DNA of 23,349 nucleotides, taken from contig DMHJ01000219.1 of the NCBI GenBank assembly GCA_003449495.1, positions 1-23,349 on the forward strand. Reading direction: 5' to 3'. Origin of the DNA: Clostridiales bacterium UBA8153. Lineage in GTDB: Bacteria; Bacillota; Sulfobacillia; UBA8153. The position numbers were made by a program, and so were the translations under genes. The notes below the pieces were generated by a model, which was not told the origin of the DNA, made no database searches, and saw only the letters and a program-made list of their open reading frames with translations. Shown piece by piece: positions 14,696 to 23,084 of the stretch (position 1 is its first letter; every line of letters starts with the position of its first letter).

Positions 14696-15216
14696 GGCGT
14701 ATCTCCTCCGGCGCCCCGGCCCGGCGGGCCTCCGAAGAGGTAGTTGCCCAAGAGGCCCGCAGCCAGCGGCACCAATGCGGTCACTGCCAGGCGCACGGCG
14801 GTGAACCTTCCCCCGAAAAAGCCGATCTCCAAGGGCAACCGGGCTAGGTCCCATACCCCCTTGCCCGCCAGGTAAGCCATGATGGTACCGGTGCCCGCGC
14901 CGTTCCGGTACAAGTTCATGCAGATGGGATAGTATACGTAGGGACCGCCGGGGGTGAGGGCTCCTGCGGCTCCACCCAGCATGATGCCACGTACCCCCGA
15001 CTTGCCGCCTAGCCACTTACGTATGGCCGGCGGCGGGATCAGCACCTCCATGAGGCCGCTGATGACAAAGGCCAGTACCAGCAGACCGGCGGCGCCGTAC
15101 AGGGTCCGGGCCGCGTTCGCCAGACCTTGGAACCACAGGCTCCACCCGCCCTGGATGTAGGCCACGACCCCCAATGCGACGGTGAGCGCGGCCAGTACCC
15201 GTACCACCCCCAACAT
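14692..15216 (-). CDS. Small predicted permease, first of a tandem pair
   Basis: The 174-residue protein has hydrophobic helices at about 4-22, 42-60, 77-98, 107-120 and 142-160. It carries the signature PGGPYVYYPI (89-98) in a glycine-rich loop and the preceding amphipathic LIPPPAIRKWLGG (59-71). Both features recur in the next gene. The start is the ATG at 15216 with AGGAG about 11 bases upstream; a start at 15288 would add a polar, cysteine-containing extension of doubtful value. The gene begins 147 bases after the 457-residue gene's stop, so it may share that transcript or have its own promoter. The resemblance to PF03773 permeases comes from the GxxxPxGP loop and topology and needs a profile search. 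The two proteins probably work as a heterodimer (inference). Confidence 0.7.
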   Translation of the reverse strand: MLGVVRVLAALTVALGVVAYIQGGWSLWFQGLANAARTLYGAAGLLVLAFVISGLMEVLIPPPAIRKWLGGKSGVRGIMLGGAAGALTPGGPYVYYPICMNLYRNGAGTGTIMAYLAGKGVWDLARLPLEIGFFGGRFTAVRLAVTALVPLAAGLLGNYLFGGPPGRGAGGDTP

Positions 15217-15363
15217 GGGCGTCCGCTCCTTGCTACAGCCACGTTCCTTGAGGGATCGTGCACTGGGAACCTCGCCAGCGCCCATCACCCATCACCGAAC
15301 CCTTGCCGCTACTCTCATGGTGACGGCGTGAGCATCTCGCCAACCTCGCATTGACCCACGGCT

Positions 15364-16737
15364 CTAGAGCACAGTCTCTAGATTGCTTTCAGCCACGGTG
15401 ATCACGGTGCCGTTGGCCAGCTCCACATCCACGGTGTACAGGCTGACTTCCGTCGCCAGGACCTGGGGACGGGAGGATACCGCCACCACTTGGCCGTACT
15501 GGCCAAAGTGAGAGCGGCGGATGACCCGCACTGTAGTCCCGGGCGCCAGCATCCCCCGGACCGGAGCCACCTGGAGGTCCGCATCGGGAAGTTCCGGTGA
15601 GACTCGTTCCCCCAGGGGGAGGAGCACTTCGGGCCGGACCGTCCCTGCCCGGACCTGGGTCCGCCCGCTCACCGAGACCGCCGCCCCCTCGAAATCGCAC
15701 AAGAGTTGGTAGGCCCGGGGTGACATGGGCATGGGACCAAACCCGCCGGTGACGACCACGGTCAAGTCCAAGCCTTCGTCGACGATCAGCCCTACCGCCA
15801 CCTCCTTCCCCAAGAACCTCACGACATCCCGCTGGTTGATGCCACCCGAGATGAGACCGGACACCTTGAGCTCCTGTGCTTTCTTCATGGCTTCAAGGGA
15901 TACCAGACCCCCGCCAAAAAGCACGCATCCCTCGTGGGACGGCAAAATATCGTCCGCCTCTAAGATCCGGCCGGGTCCGGCGCACCGCACTAAGGGGCCG
16001 TGGCTTTCGCCCCCCAGGCCGAAGACTCCTTCCACATAGGCCACGGCACCGGAAACTTCCACCCCTTCACCAGGAATGACCGCCGTGACCTCGCCTGTAA
16101 TGTAGGCATCCACTTCGCTACAGCGGACGGGCCGGACGATGCTGATGGTTCCGGTACGGGTGCAGATTTTCTCCACGGTGCCGCCCACCGGGGCATAGCA
16201 GCAGTCCCACCCCATGGCGGCCGGTGACGCCGCCAGGATTTGACCCTGCTTGATTTCGTCTCCCTCCCAGCAGTGGACATACATCCTGAGCAGACGCGGC
16301 CAGATGTCCAGATCCTTGGCGGCGGAGACCACCACCAGCGGGCGGGCCGAGCGCCCATCCTCTCTCAGGAGGACACGGCCCTGAACCCGGGAGATGAACT
16401 CCACCACTCCGGTAACCGGCGACTTCACCACCACCACCTCGCCGAGGAAGCCCTTGGTATAGCGGGCGATGACGTCTCCGCTGGTCACCTGGTCGCCCAC
16501 TTGGACCACCATGACCCGGTCCATCACGTCGGGTGGCGCCGTCTCTTTCGATATTCTCAACCCGTGCAACACATCGACAAAGTATGGGGAGCCCGGCAGC
16601 AAGGTGGTACGGGCCACAATGGTGTCCGGCTGCACCACGGCACCGGCGTCCACCAAGACTTCGCCGGGCAAGGGCAGGCGGCGCTGGCGACTCACCCGGG
16701 CCCTTTCCATGGTCCTGGCCAAAAGGTGCTCGGTCAC
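15364..16737 (-). CDS. Uncharacterised 457-residue partner of the MutL-type ATPase
   Basis: I do not recognise a named family. The GTG start at 16737 directly follows the stop of the MutL-type gene with no spacer, and GGAGG lies eight bases before it. Several segments look like lipoyl/biotinyl-type barrel-sandwich folds: PLPGEVLVDAGAVVQPDTIV (22-41), VGDQVTSGDVIARYTKG with VVVVKSPVTGVVEFI (80-115) and IKQGQILAASP with YAPVGGTVEKI (162-191). No modified-lysine motif is seen. Residues 262-330 look like a nucleotide- or ligand-binding alpha/beta stretch (LFGGGLVSLEAMKKAQEL, VSGLISGGINQRDVVRFLG). The C-terminus (405-457) resembles a KOW/SH3-like barrel (SHFGQYGQVVAVSSRP). No signal peptide or membrane helix is present, so it is probably cytoplasmic. 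Its exact abutment to the ATPase suggests a stoichiometric complex. Confidence 0.6.
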   Translation of the reverse strand: MTEHLLARTMERARVSRQRRLPLPGEVLVDAGAVVQPDTIVARTTLLPGSPYFVDVLHGLRISKETAPPDVMDRVMVVQVGDQVTSGDVIARYTKGFLGEVVVVKSPVTGVVEFISRVQGRVLLREDGRSARPLVVVSAAKDLDIWPRLLRMYVHCWEGDEIKQGQILAASPAAMGWDCCYAPVGGTVEKICTRTGTISIVRPVRCSEVDAYITGEVTAVIPGEGVEVSGAVAYVEGVFGLGGESHGPLVRCAGPGRILEADDILPSHEGCVLFGGGLVSLEAMKKAQELKVSGLISGGINQRDVVRFLGKEVAVGLIVDEGLDLTVVVTGGFGPMPMSPRAYQLLCDFEGAAVSVSGRTQVRAGTVRPEVLLPLGERVSPELPDADLQVAPVRGMLAPGTTVRVIRRSHFGQYGQVVAVSSRPQVLATEVSLYTVDVELANGTVITVAESNLETVL

Positions 16738-18546
16738 TCATACCACCTCCCGGCCGGTTAGTGTGTGCAGGGCGGCCCGGGGGTAGGCATCCATGGCCAG
16801 CCACCAGTCGGCCAATGACCGCCGGCGCAGGGCCGGCTCCACCGGTAGTTCAAGAGGACGACCCCGGCCGTCCAGGATGACCCCCACTTCACCGCCATGC
16901 ACCGTCGTCTCGAGGACCTGGTTGCGCCCGGCACCGGCATCCCAGCCGTAAGCGGGGCGTACCTTCAGCCGGGCTACCTGCCCGGGGGCCAAGGGGAGTA
17001 CCGCCAGTTGCCCTACGAGAAGATCCAGATCGGTTCCTTCCACCGATACTTGGGCCAGCAGATGTCCCGGCCGGCCACTGCCCACGGGAGCTACCACCGT
17101 CCCCAGGGGAACCAGGCACTCCCGCCACAGCGTCGCCAGGGCTGCGTCCGGTTCGAGATCGGATAGCGCACCGAGGTGAGGCAGCATGAAGACGCTGTCG
17201 ACAAAGAGCCGGGTAACTCCCATGGGACCTAGGGCATCCAGGAGGATGAGGGCCGCTTGAGCCCGGCGCGGGGCGTGGGACAGTACTCCGCCAGAACCGA
17301 TGATGGCCCCCACTTGAACCATGTCCACCAAAGGCTGCCCGGTGGACTTCTGTTCAAACACTTCGTCTATCAGGCGTTCTTGCCGAATGCCTTTGAGGGT
17401 CACCGCTAGAGAGTAGTGATGATCCATGGCGAGCCGCAGGGCCTCTCGGGCGGCAGCATGCTCCAACAGCAATTCGTCCAGGGTCTCGGGAAGAGTGGTG
17501 GGTTTGATGGCTTTGTTGGCATACCAGTTGCTCAACTCGTCCTCAGACATGGCAAAGGGCAGCCAAGACACCACCCGGCCCAAACTGGCTTCTTTCAGCA
17601 CATTGCCCAGGCTGTAGCTCATCCCCAAGTTTGCGCTGACCGTCCGGTTGAACTGGCCACTTGCCCACGAGAACACATCGGTAGTGGCGCCGCCGATATC
17701 CAGGGCCACCACGTCGGTGCCCAGCCCCGCAGCCACTTGCTGCACCATCTTGCCTACGGCCAAAGGCGTTGGCTGCAGTCTTCCGCCCGTCCAGTCGAGC
17801 AGCGTCTGGTAGCCCGGTGCCTGGGCCATGACATGTTCGAGAAACACCCGGTGGATTTCGTGGCGGGCAGGTTGCAGCACTTCCTTCTCTAACGTGGGTC
17901 TGACGTTGTCCACCATGGACAGCAGTACCCGGCCACCGAGGACCGAGGCGACTACCTCGCGGGCGTGAATGTTACCGGCGTAGATCACCGGCATCTTGAA
18001 GCCCGTGCCGAACCTGGGCAGCGGGTCGGCAGCCGCAAGATACTCGGCCACCGCCGCTATATAGTTGGCGGAGCCCTCATCGGTGCCGCCCGTGAACAAG
18101 ATCATGTCCGGTCGCATTTCTCGTACCTTTTGGACACAGTCCACGGCCAGGCGGGTATCATCCATGGAAAGGACGTCCATGACGACGGCGCCGGCTCCCA
18201 GGGCCGCGCGCTGCGCGCTCTCAGCCGTCAGGCTCCGCACCAGACCGGTTACGAGCATCTGCAGGCCCCCTCCCGCCGATGAAGTGGCCAGGAACACGTC
18301 TGCCCCCTCGGAGGCAGTCCCGGGAATGAGCAACCGGTTGTCCCTAAGCAGCGGCCGGTTCATCCAGGTCGCCAGCCGGTTGACGGCATTCCTCAGACCG
18401 ATCATCACATCAAGGAAGGGCTTCTCCACCGTGGTCGGTGCCGCCGCGCGCCCGCATATACGGTAGCACTGACCATCGTGCTCCAGCATGATCACCTTGG
18501 TGGTGGTGCTGCCCACATCTGCAGCCAGGATGGTCTTGGGTTCCAT
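16738..18546 (-). CDS. MutL/GlmL-type ASKHA ATPase
   Basis: The 602-residue protein belongs to the MutL (GlmL) family of actin-like ATPases, named for the gene found with cobalamin-dependent glutamate mutase and thought to act as a chaperone or reactivator. The phosphate-1 loop ILAADVGSTTTKVIML is at 6-21, TGGTDEGSANYIA at 152-164, the phosphate-2 loop VALDIGGATTDVFSW at 280-294 and the adenosine segment GAIIGSGGVLSH at 413-424. A C-terminal region of about 130 residues (470-602) follows the ATPase. The start at 18546 is preceded by AAGGAGGG. Unlike the textbook setting, no mutase small or large subunit is present. It lies 15 bases behind an ABC permease and directly before the 457-residue gene. 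It is not the DNA-repair MutL. Confidence 0.85.
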   Translation of the reverse strand: MEPKTILAADVGSTTTKVIMLEHDGQCYRICGRAAAPTTVEKPFLDVMIGLRNAVNRLATWMNRPLLRDNRLLIPGTASEGADVFLATSSAGGGLQMLVTGLVRSLTAESAQRAALGAGAVVMDVLSMDDTRLAVDCVQKVREMRPDMILFTGGTDEGSANYIAAVAEYLAAADPLPRFGTGFKMPVIYAGNIHAREVVASVLGGRVLLSMVDNVRPTLEKEVLQPARHEIHRVFLEHVMAQAPGYQTLLDWTGGRLQPTPLAVGKMVQQVAAGLGTDVVALDIGGATTDVFSWASGQFNRTVSANLGMSYSLGNVLKEASLGRVVSWLPFAMSEDELSNWYANKAIKPTTLPETLDELLLEHAAAREALRLAMDHHYSLAVTLKGIRQERLIDEVFEQKSTGQPLVDMVQVGAIIGSGGVLSHAPRRAQAALILLDALGPMGVTRLFVDSVFMLPHLGALSDLEPDAALATLWRECLVPLGTVVAPVGSGRPGHLLAQVSVEGTDLDLLVGQLAVLPLAPGQVARLKVRPAYGWDAGAGRNQVLETTVHGGEVGVILDGRGRPLELPVEPALRRRSLADWWLAMDAYPRAALHTLTGREVV

Positions 18547-18561
18547 AGCATCCCTCCTTCA

Positions 18562-19812
18562 CTAGAATCCGCCGCAACGCCCGCACTGGGCACAGGAAGG
18601 GTTGGGGCTAAGGTAGACCCGCCGGTTATGGAGCAGCTGGTCCACGGTGGCCCGGCGGCTCAGCGTAACTGGGATGAAGCTGCCTAGCACGAGGACGCCC
18701 GCGGCCAGCAGGACGGACGCGGCCAGATCGCCCGGGCCCAGGCGGAGGGCGGGTTCGTGGAAGCGATTGAGCTGCCAGATCAAGCCCGCCGCCATCCCCC
18801 AACCGGTGATCAAGCCGAGCACGGACATGAGTCCGGCTTCCATGACCAGCAGAAGGCCGAGCTCGGAAGACTCCAGGCCCAGGGCCTTGAGCATGCCCAA
18901 GTAGCGTTTTCTCCGGAGAAACGAAAGGAGCATAAGACTGAACAGCCCGGCGGCGGCGAGGGCCACCACCAAGCCCATGACGGTGAGCACCGGAGACCAC
19001 GCCCGGCGGGTAAGGTCCAAGACCAGTACCCCCGGGGTATCGCGGGTGACCACCGTACCCTGCGGGAACATCCTGGCCAGCCTGGCCGTGGCCGCGGTCA
19101 ACCGGTACCTGGGGCTAAGCCACCCGACCACGCCCTGGTGCACCGGATCGCCCAACCGGATCAAGGTCTCCCGGTCGACCAAGGGACCGCTGAAGGGGGC
19201 ACCCGGGGGACGGTATAATCCCGTAACCAGCACGTGCAACGTGTGCCAGCCATGGCGGCCCGGCACTTCCAAGGAGGTGATGGTGCCCGGGCTGATGCCC
19301 ACGGCATGATCGGGAAAGACGGCGTGCCCGTGCACTCCTGCGGGAGTTCCCGAAGGCCACCGGCCTGCCGTCAAGGTAAGGGCCTCCAGCAACCGGGAGG
19401 TGGGTGAAAGACCCAATGCAGTGTACCGCCCGGAGGCGGTATATACCTCGGCCACCGCCACCATTTCCCAGTGGCCGATCTCTACCGCCCGGGCCATGCG
19501 CCGGTCGATGTCGGCAGGCAACGGACCGGGTGCATAGGCCAACACGTCGGCAAACAGAGGGACCGGCCTCACCTGGGCCATCGCCTCCCGGGCGGCGCCA
19601 GCTCCCGCTGCGGACATCACCAGGTAGCTCGCCACCGCTCCCGCCACCACCAGCGCCACCATGGCACTCTGCAGGCCGTGCCTGGCCAACTGGCGGTGGG
19701 CCAGCGGGCGCACTAGGCGCCAGGCGGGACCCAGCCATCGAGGCAGGTCCCGTACCCGCCAGGACCTCCAGCGGGCAACCGGCGAGGGCTCCTTCGCCCT
19801 CCGTCGCATCAT
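18562..19812 (-). CDS. FtsX/MacB-type ABC permease with cysteine-rich tail
   Basis: The 416-residue protein has the FtsX-like plan: one N-terminal helix (about 49-68), a large extracytoplasmic domain (about 75-275), and three C-terminal helices starting near 279, 329 and 365. The coupling segment RRKRYLGMLKALGLESSELG lies between helices 2 and 3. Such permeases pair with the LolD/MacB-type ATPase encoded just upstream; the ATG overlaps that stop as ATGA (an ATG directly after it is an equal choice). In this class the pump works as a mechanical lever on envelope substrates such as lipoproteins or peptides. Oddly, the protein ends in CAQCGRCGGF, a C-x2-C-x2-C cluster on the cytoplasmic side, which I do not know from this family. 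An ATPase partner and permease pair of similar design lies directly upstream. Confidence 0.83.
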   Translation of the reverse strand: MMRRRAKEPSPVARWRSWRVRDLPRWLGPAWRLVRPLAHRQLARHGLQSAMVALVVAGAVASYLVMSAAGAGAAREAMAQVRPVPLFADVLAYAPGPLPADIDRRMARAVEIGHWEMVAVAEVYTASGRYTALGLSPTSRLLEALTLTAGRWPSGTPAGVHGHAVFPDHAVGISPGTITSLEVPGRHGWHTLHVLVTGLYRPPGAPFSGPLVDRETLIRLGDPVHQGVVGWLSPRYRLTAATARLARMFPQGTVVTRDTPGVLVLDLTRRAWSPVLTVMGLVVALAAAGLFSLMLLSFLRRKRYLGMLKALGLESSELGLLLVMEAGLMSVLGLITGWGMAAGLIWQLNRFHEPALRLGPGDLAASVLLAAGVLVLGSFIPVTLSRRATVDQLLHNRRVYLSPNPSCAQCGRCGGF

Positions 19813-20513
19813 GGTGTCACCGCCCCGGTGCGATCCTCCATGCGCACGACTGCACCGTCCAGCATGTGTACGACCTTAGTGGCATATTCGCGGAAGCCCC
19901 GGTCATGGGAGGCGACGACAAAGGTCTGGCCGTGCCGGGCGTTGAAGCGGGAGAACAGCTCCATGACCCGATTCCCGCTCTGGGAGTCTAGGTTTCCGGT
20001 GGGCTCATCAGCCAGAACCACCGCGGGCCGGTTTGCCAAGGCCCGGGCCACGGCCACCCGCTGCTGTTCCCCTCCGGAAAGCTCGTAAGGCGAGTGGGAG
20101 GCCCGGTCCACCATGCCCACTTCGTCCAGAAGCTCCAGAGTCCTCCGGGCCACTTCCTCATGGCCAAGACCGATCATACGCATGGGCAAGGCTACATTTT
20201 CGGCGGCAGTGAGGTCGGGAAGTAGGTTGAAGAACTGGAACACGAACCCGACCAGGGTGCGGCGCATGCGCGCCAGCTCGTTCTCGGAGAGGCGGCTGAA
20301 CTTACGATGCTTCAGGATAACCTCCCCCCGGGTGGGCCGGTCCAAACCGCCCAGCAGGTTGAGGAGGGTGGTCTTCCCACACCCGGACGGTCCCATGATG
20401 AGCACAAACTCGCCGGGCGCCACTGTGAGGCGGACGTCCTTTACCGCATCCACCCCGTCGCCTACCAGAAACCGCTTGTGTAGCTCGTTACACTTGAGGA
20501 TGGGTTCACTCAT
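19809..20513 (-). CDS. ABC transporter ATPase (LolD/MacB type), second copy
   Basis: The 234-residue protein is a complete nucleotide-binding domain: Walker A GPSGCGKTT (41-49), Q-loop FVFQFFNLLPDLTAAEN (90-106), signature LSGGEQQR (145-152), Walker B VVLADEPTGNLDS (165-177) and switch H203. The FFNLLP Q-loop and D-loop of this form belong to the LolD/MacB/FtsE class that drives FtsX-type permeases. The ATG at 20513 follows GGGAGGT and lies inside the end of the upstream permease (eight-base overlap), so translation is coupled. It aligns without gaps over about 220 residues with the ATPase at 21919-22617, showing a tandem duplication. Confidence 0.93.
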   Translation of the reverse strand: MSEPILKCNELHKRFLVGDGVDAVKDVRLTVAPGEFVLIMGPSGCGKTTLLNLLGGLDRPTRGEVILKHRKFSRLSENELARMRRTLVGFVFQFFNLLPDLTAAENVALPMRMIGLGHEEVARRTLELLDEVGMVDRASHSPYELSGGEQQRVAVARALANRPAVVLADEPTGNLDSQSGNRVMELFSRFNARHGQTFVVASHDRGFREYATKVVHMLDGAVVRMEDRTGAVTP

Positions 20514-21894
20514 GGCGCAGTACCTCCCGGGCAGTGGAGCGGGCAGCCAGAACCGAGGGAACCAACCCGGCAAGCAAAGCGGTCAGGCTTCCCAAGCCGA
20601 TGACGTAAGCGGCGACGCGCAGGGTATCCAGTCCCACCCGGGCCAAAGACACCTGGGAGGCCAGGTAGACCACCAGGTAGAAACCGCGAACCAGCGCAAA
20701 TCCCAGGACGGAGCCGAGCACGGCCAGAGTCATGGTCTCCGCCAGCACCATAAGGACGATCTCGCCACTCGAAGCCCCGATGGCCTTGAGCACGCCGATT
20801 TCCCGCCGCCGCTGGGTGACCAGGATGAACATGTTGGTGGTTACCAGCATACCCGCGAGGGCAAACGCAAGGTAGGTGAAAGTCCGCGTAACGTCCCGGC
20901 TCACCGGCACCTGACCGGCCTGCCCCCAGGCAGCCCGCACCAGTTGGGGCAGGGTGAACACCCGGGCCCAGGGCAGCCGTTCCTGCAAGTAGGTAGCTAC
21001 CTCCAGTGCCCGCACCATGCTCTCCACCCTGACTCCTAGCTGGTGGACGTACCTGAACCCGCCGGTGCCGCCCACTGCCTCGAATATCCGCTCCAAGGTA
21101 CCGGCGGGCACGAAGATCTGCTGCGAAGGCAGGTATCCCGGATCTTCCGCGGCTTCCGCTGCATCCCGGCCCTGGGCCACCGCATCGGTGACGCTGGCGG
21201 GGAAGGCGTAAACCCCCCTGACTTCCAGGATGAACTGCCGGCGCTGGGTGTAGTCATAGATGGTGCCGGCCGGGCCGTGAACCACTACCCGGGGCACCTC
21301 CACCACCAGCGCCGGGTGCTCACTGAAGTCTGGCCAACCCGGCGGTACGTTACGGTTGACCAGACAGACCAGGGCGCCATCGTCCGAAGGCGTGAAGCCG
21401 GCCAGCTGCCACACAGCTCTATCCACGTCCAAGTCCCTTCCACGGAGCACTGCCGGAAGTACGTCCGCCGAACCCGGAACGCGGACGAAGACGGGCATGG
21501 CCAGGAAAGGTTCGACAGCGGCGATCTGTTGGTGAGCGAACCCGTCCGGCAGTTGGGCAAGGTCAAACGTCCGCACCTGTGGCAAGGCCAAATACCCGCG
21601 GCGACCCAGCAGGGGGAAGTGCTGGAGCAGGTCGCTACTATGCGCATCCATCCCCAGCTCCCATTGGAGCTTTTCGCCGCTTCCCGGACCCGGCAGGGCG
21701 GCCCGTTCCGCATAGACCACCACGTCAGCCCCGGCCAGCCGGCGGTGTTCCCAAAACGCTCCGCGCGGATAACCGTCGGCCATAGACAGGGTACCGGTGA
21801 GGATGGCGGCGGCCACGGCCATGCTTACCAGAGCAAGCAGGCTCCGGCTGAGGTTGCGACGGGCATTCCTCAGTGCCATCCTGAGAAACAGCAT
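20506..21894 (-). CDS. FtsX/MacB-type ABC permease, first copy
   Basis: The 462-residue protein has an N-terminal helix (about 18-38), an extracytoplasmic domain of about 290 residues and three C-terminal helices (about 340-360, 380-412 and 428-450). The conserved cytoplasmic segment QRRREIGVLKAIGASSGEI (361-379) is the FtsX-domain hallmark that touches the ATPase. The ATG at 21894 follows GGGAGGAGG and lies 24 bases after the first ATPase's stop. The external domain contains long non-helical stretches and no cysteine pair. Compared with the second permease (416 residues) it has a longer external part and no cysteine tail, so the two pumps probably handle different ligands or form one heteromeric unit (inference). 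Confidence 0.88.
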   Translation of the reverse strand: MLFLRMALRNARRNLSRSLLALVSMAVAAAILTGTLSMADGYPRGAFWEHRRLAGADVVVYAERAALPGPGSGEKLQWELGMDAHSSDLLQHFPLLGRRGYLALPQVRTFDLAQLPDGFAHQQIAAVEPFLAMPVFVRVPGSADVLPAVLRGRDLDVDRAVWQLAGFTPSDDGALVCLVNRNVPPGWPDFSEHPALVVEVPRVVVHGPAGTIYDYTQRRQFILEVRGVYAFPASVTDAVAQGRDAAEAAEDPGYLPSQQIFVPAGTLERIFEAVGGTGGFRYVHQLGVRVESMVRALEVATYLQERLPWARVFTLPQLVRAAWGQAGQVPVSRDVTRTFTYLAFALAGMLVTTNMFILVTQRRREIGVLKAIGASSGEIVLMVLAETMTLAVLGSVLGFALVRGFYLVVYLASQVSLARVGLDTLRVAAYVIGLGSLTALLAGLVPSVLAARSTAREVLRHE

Positions 21895-21918
21895 GCGCCT
21901 CCTCCCTTCCCGGCCGGT

Positions 21919-22617
21919 CTACTGGTGACCCGTGGGGGCAGGATGGTCCGTTAACCTTCCATCCAGCATGTGGACAATCCGGCGGGCATAGGGGTGGAAG
22001 ACCTCGTTGTGGGATACCACCACAAAGGTCTGCCCCATAGCGGTACTGAAATTGGCGAAAAGCCTGGCGATTTCCTGCGCGTTACGGGAATCCAGGTTCC
22101 CGGTGGGCTCATCGGCCAGCACTACCCGGGGTTGGTTGATCAAAGCCCGCGCGATGGCTACGCGCTGTTGCTCCCCGCCGCTCAGCTGCAAGGGCCGGTG
22201 GTGCATGCGATCGCCTAAGCCCACCAGCTTCAGAAGCTCTTGGGCCCGGCTTTCCATCTGACGGCGGGAGACACCGGTAAATCGCAAGGGCAGACTTACA
22301 TTCTCCGTGGCCGTCAAGTGGGGGATCAGGTTGAAAAACTGGAACACAAAGCCCACTTTGGCCCGGCGCAACATGGCCAGGCCGCTCTCACCCAGGCGGC
22401 TCAGCCGGTGACCGTCCAGTATGACATCGCCGCCGGTGGGCCGGTCCAGACCGCCCAAGAGGCTGAGGAGTGTGCTCTTGCCACTCCCCGATGGGCCGGT
22501 CAGCACCACCAGGTCGCCATCGTCCACATCCAGGCTGACGTCGTACACGGCGTTTACCGCTTGGCCCAAAAAGAACGTCTTGGTCAATTCGACCGCGCTG
22601 AGGATGGGCGTGCCCAA
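21919..22617 (-). CDS. ABC transporter ATPase (LolD/MacB type), first copy
   Basis: The 232-residue nucleotide-binding domain has Walker A GPSGSGKST (41-49), Q-loop FVFQFFNLIPHLTATEN (90-106), signature LSGGEQQR (145-152), Walker B VVLADEPTGNLDS (165-177) and H203, at the same residue numbers as in the second copy. It powers the FtsX-type permease that follows. The start is TTG at 22617, preceded by GGAGGAGG at about seven bases; no other start in the frame has such a site. It is the first gene of the eight-gene minus-strand array and its promoter should lie in 22618-22800, but no consensus boxes are obvious there. Confidence 0.92.
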   Translation of the reverse strand: MGTPILSAVELTKTFFLGQAVNAVYDVSLDVDDGDLVVLTGPSGSGKSTLLSLLGGLDRPTGGDVILDGHRLSRLGESGLAMLRRAKVGFVFQFFNLIPHLTATENVSLPLRFTGVSRRQMESRAQELLKLVGLGDRMHHRPLQLSGGEQQRVAIARALINQPRVVLADEPTGNLDSRNAQEIARLFANFSTAMGQTFVVVSHNEVFHPYARRIVHMLDGRLTDHPAPTGHQ

Positions 22618-23084
22618 GGTAAACCTCCTCCAACGGATGATCTATCCATTCTCATAAGTGCACCTGCTGCGGTAGCCGCTCGGCCCAACGGCCGCCCGCC
22701 GGTGTGCCGTACTGCTAAGCGTATGCCTGAGGCCAACCTGCCAGAGTCGCTATGGCCGTCACGGCATCTAACGACGGTTCCCAGAACCACCCCGGTACGG
22801 ACGTGATGGGAACATTTCATCATCCGGGTGCCAGGTCCCTTTATGTCCCGTGACTATATCGGCATTCGCCGTAACGGTGGCAGGTGCGCAGGACCGCGTC
22901 AACGTCTTGAGAAACCAGGGGTATACAGGGTGTTGAGAAGGGGTTTGCTTTTTCACCCGGGTGTGACCGGCTGGGGTCATGCAGGAGGTGGCCTTATGGG
23001 GGTGGGGACGGGCCAAGCTACCGGACTACGGCCGCAAACGGCAGAGAGCGCTATCACCGACCAGCGTTAACTGGCGGGCAACGG
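22618..23084. other. Upstream region of the ABC operon, no gene recognised
   Basis: About 470 bases separate the first ABC gene from the ISL3 remnant. Open frames of 60-80 codons exist on both strands, but they have no family motif, and the better ribosome-binding sites are not joined to plausible proteins. Part of the stretch near the right end may be the start of the decayed transposase gene. The minus-strand promoter of the eight-gene array should lie here, but I cannot place it. Confidence 0.35.

Noticed and set aside
16738..18546. DNA mismatch-repair MutL
   Set aside because: The name is shared, but the sequence has actin-like ATPase loops (DVGSTTTK, DIGGATTD), not the GHKL ATPase motifs of repair MutL.
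22941..22958. Terminator-like GGGT...ACCC with a T run
   Set aside because: The stem has only four pairs and the T run lies in the loop, not after the stem.
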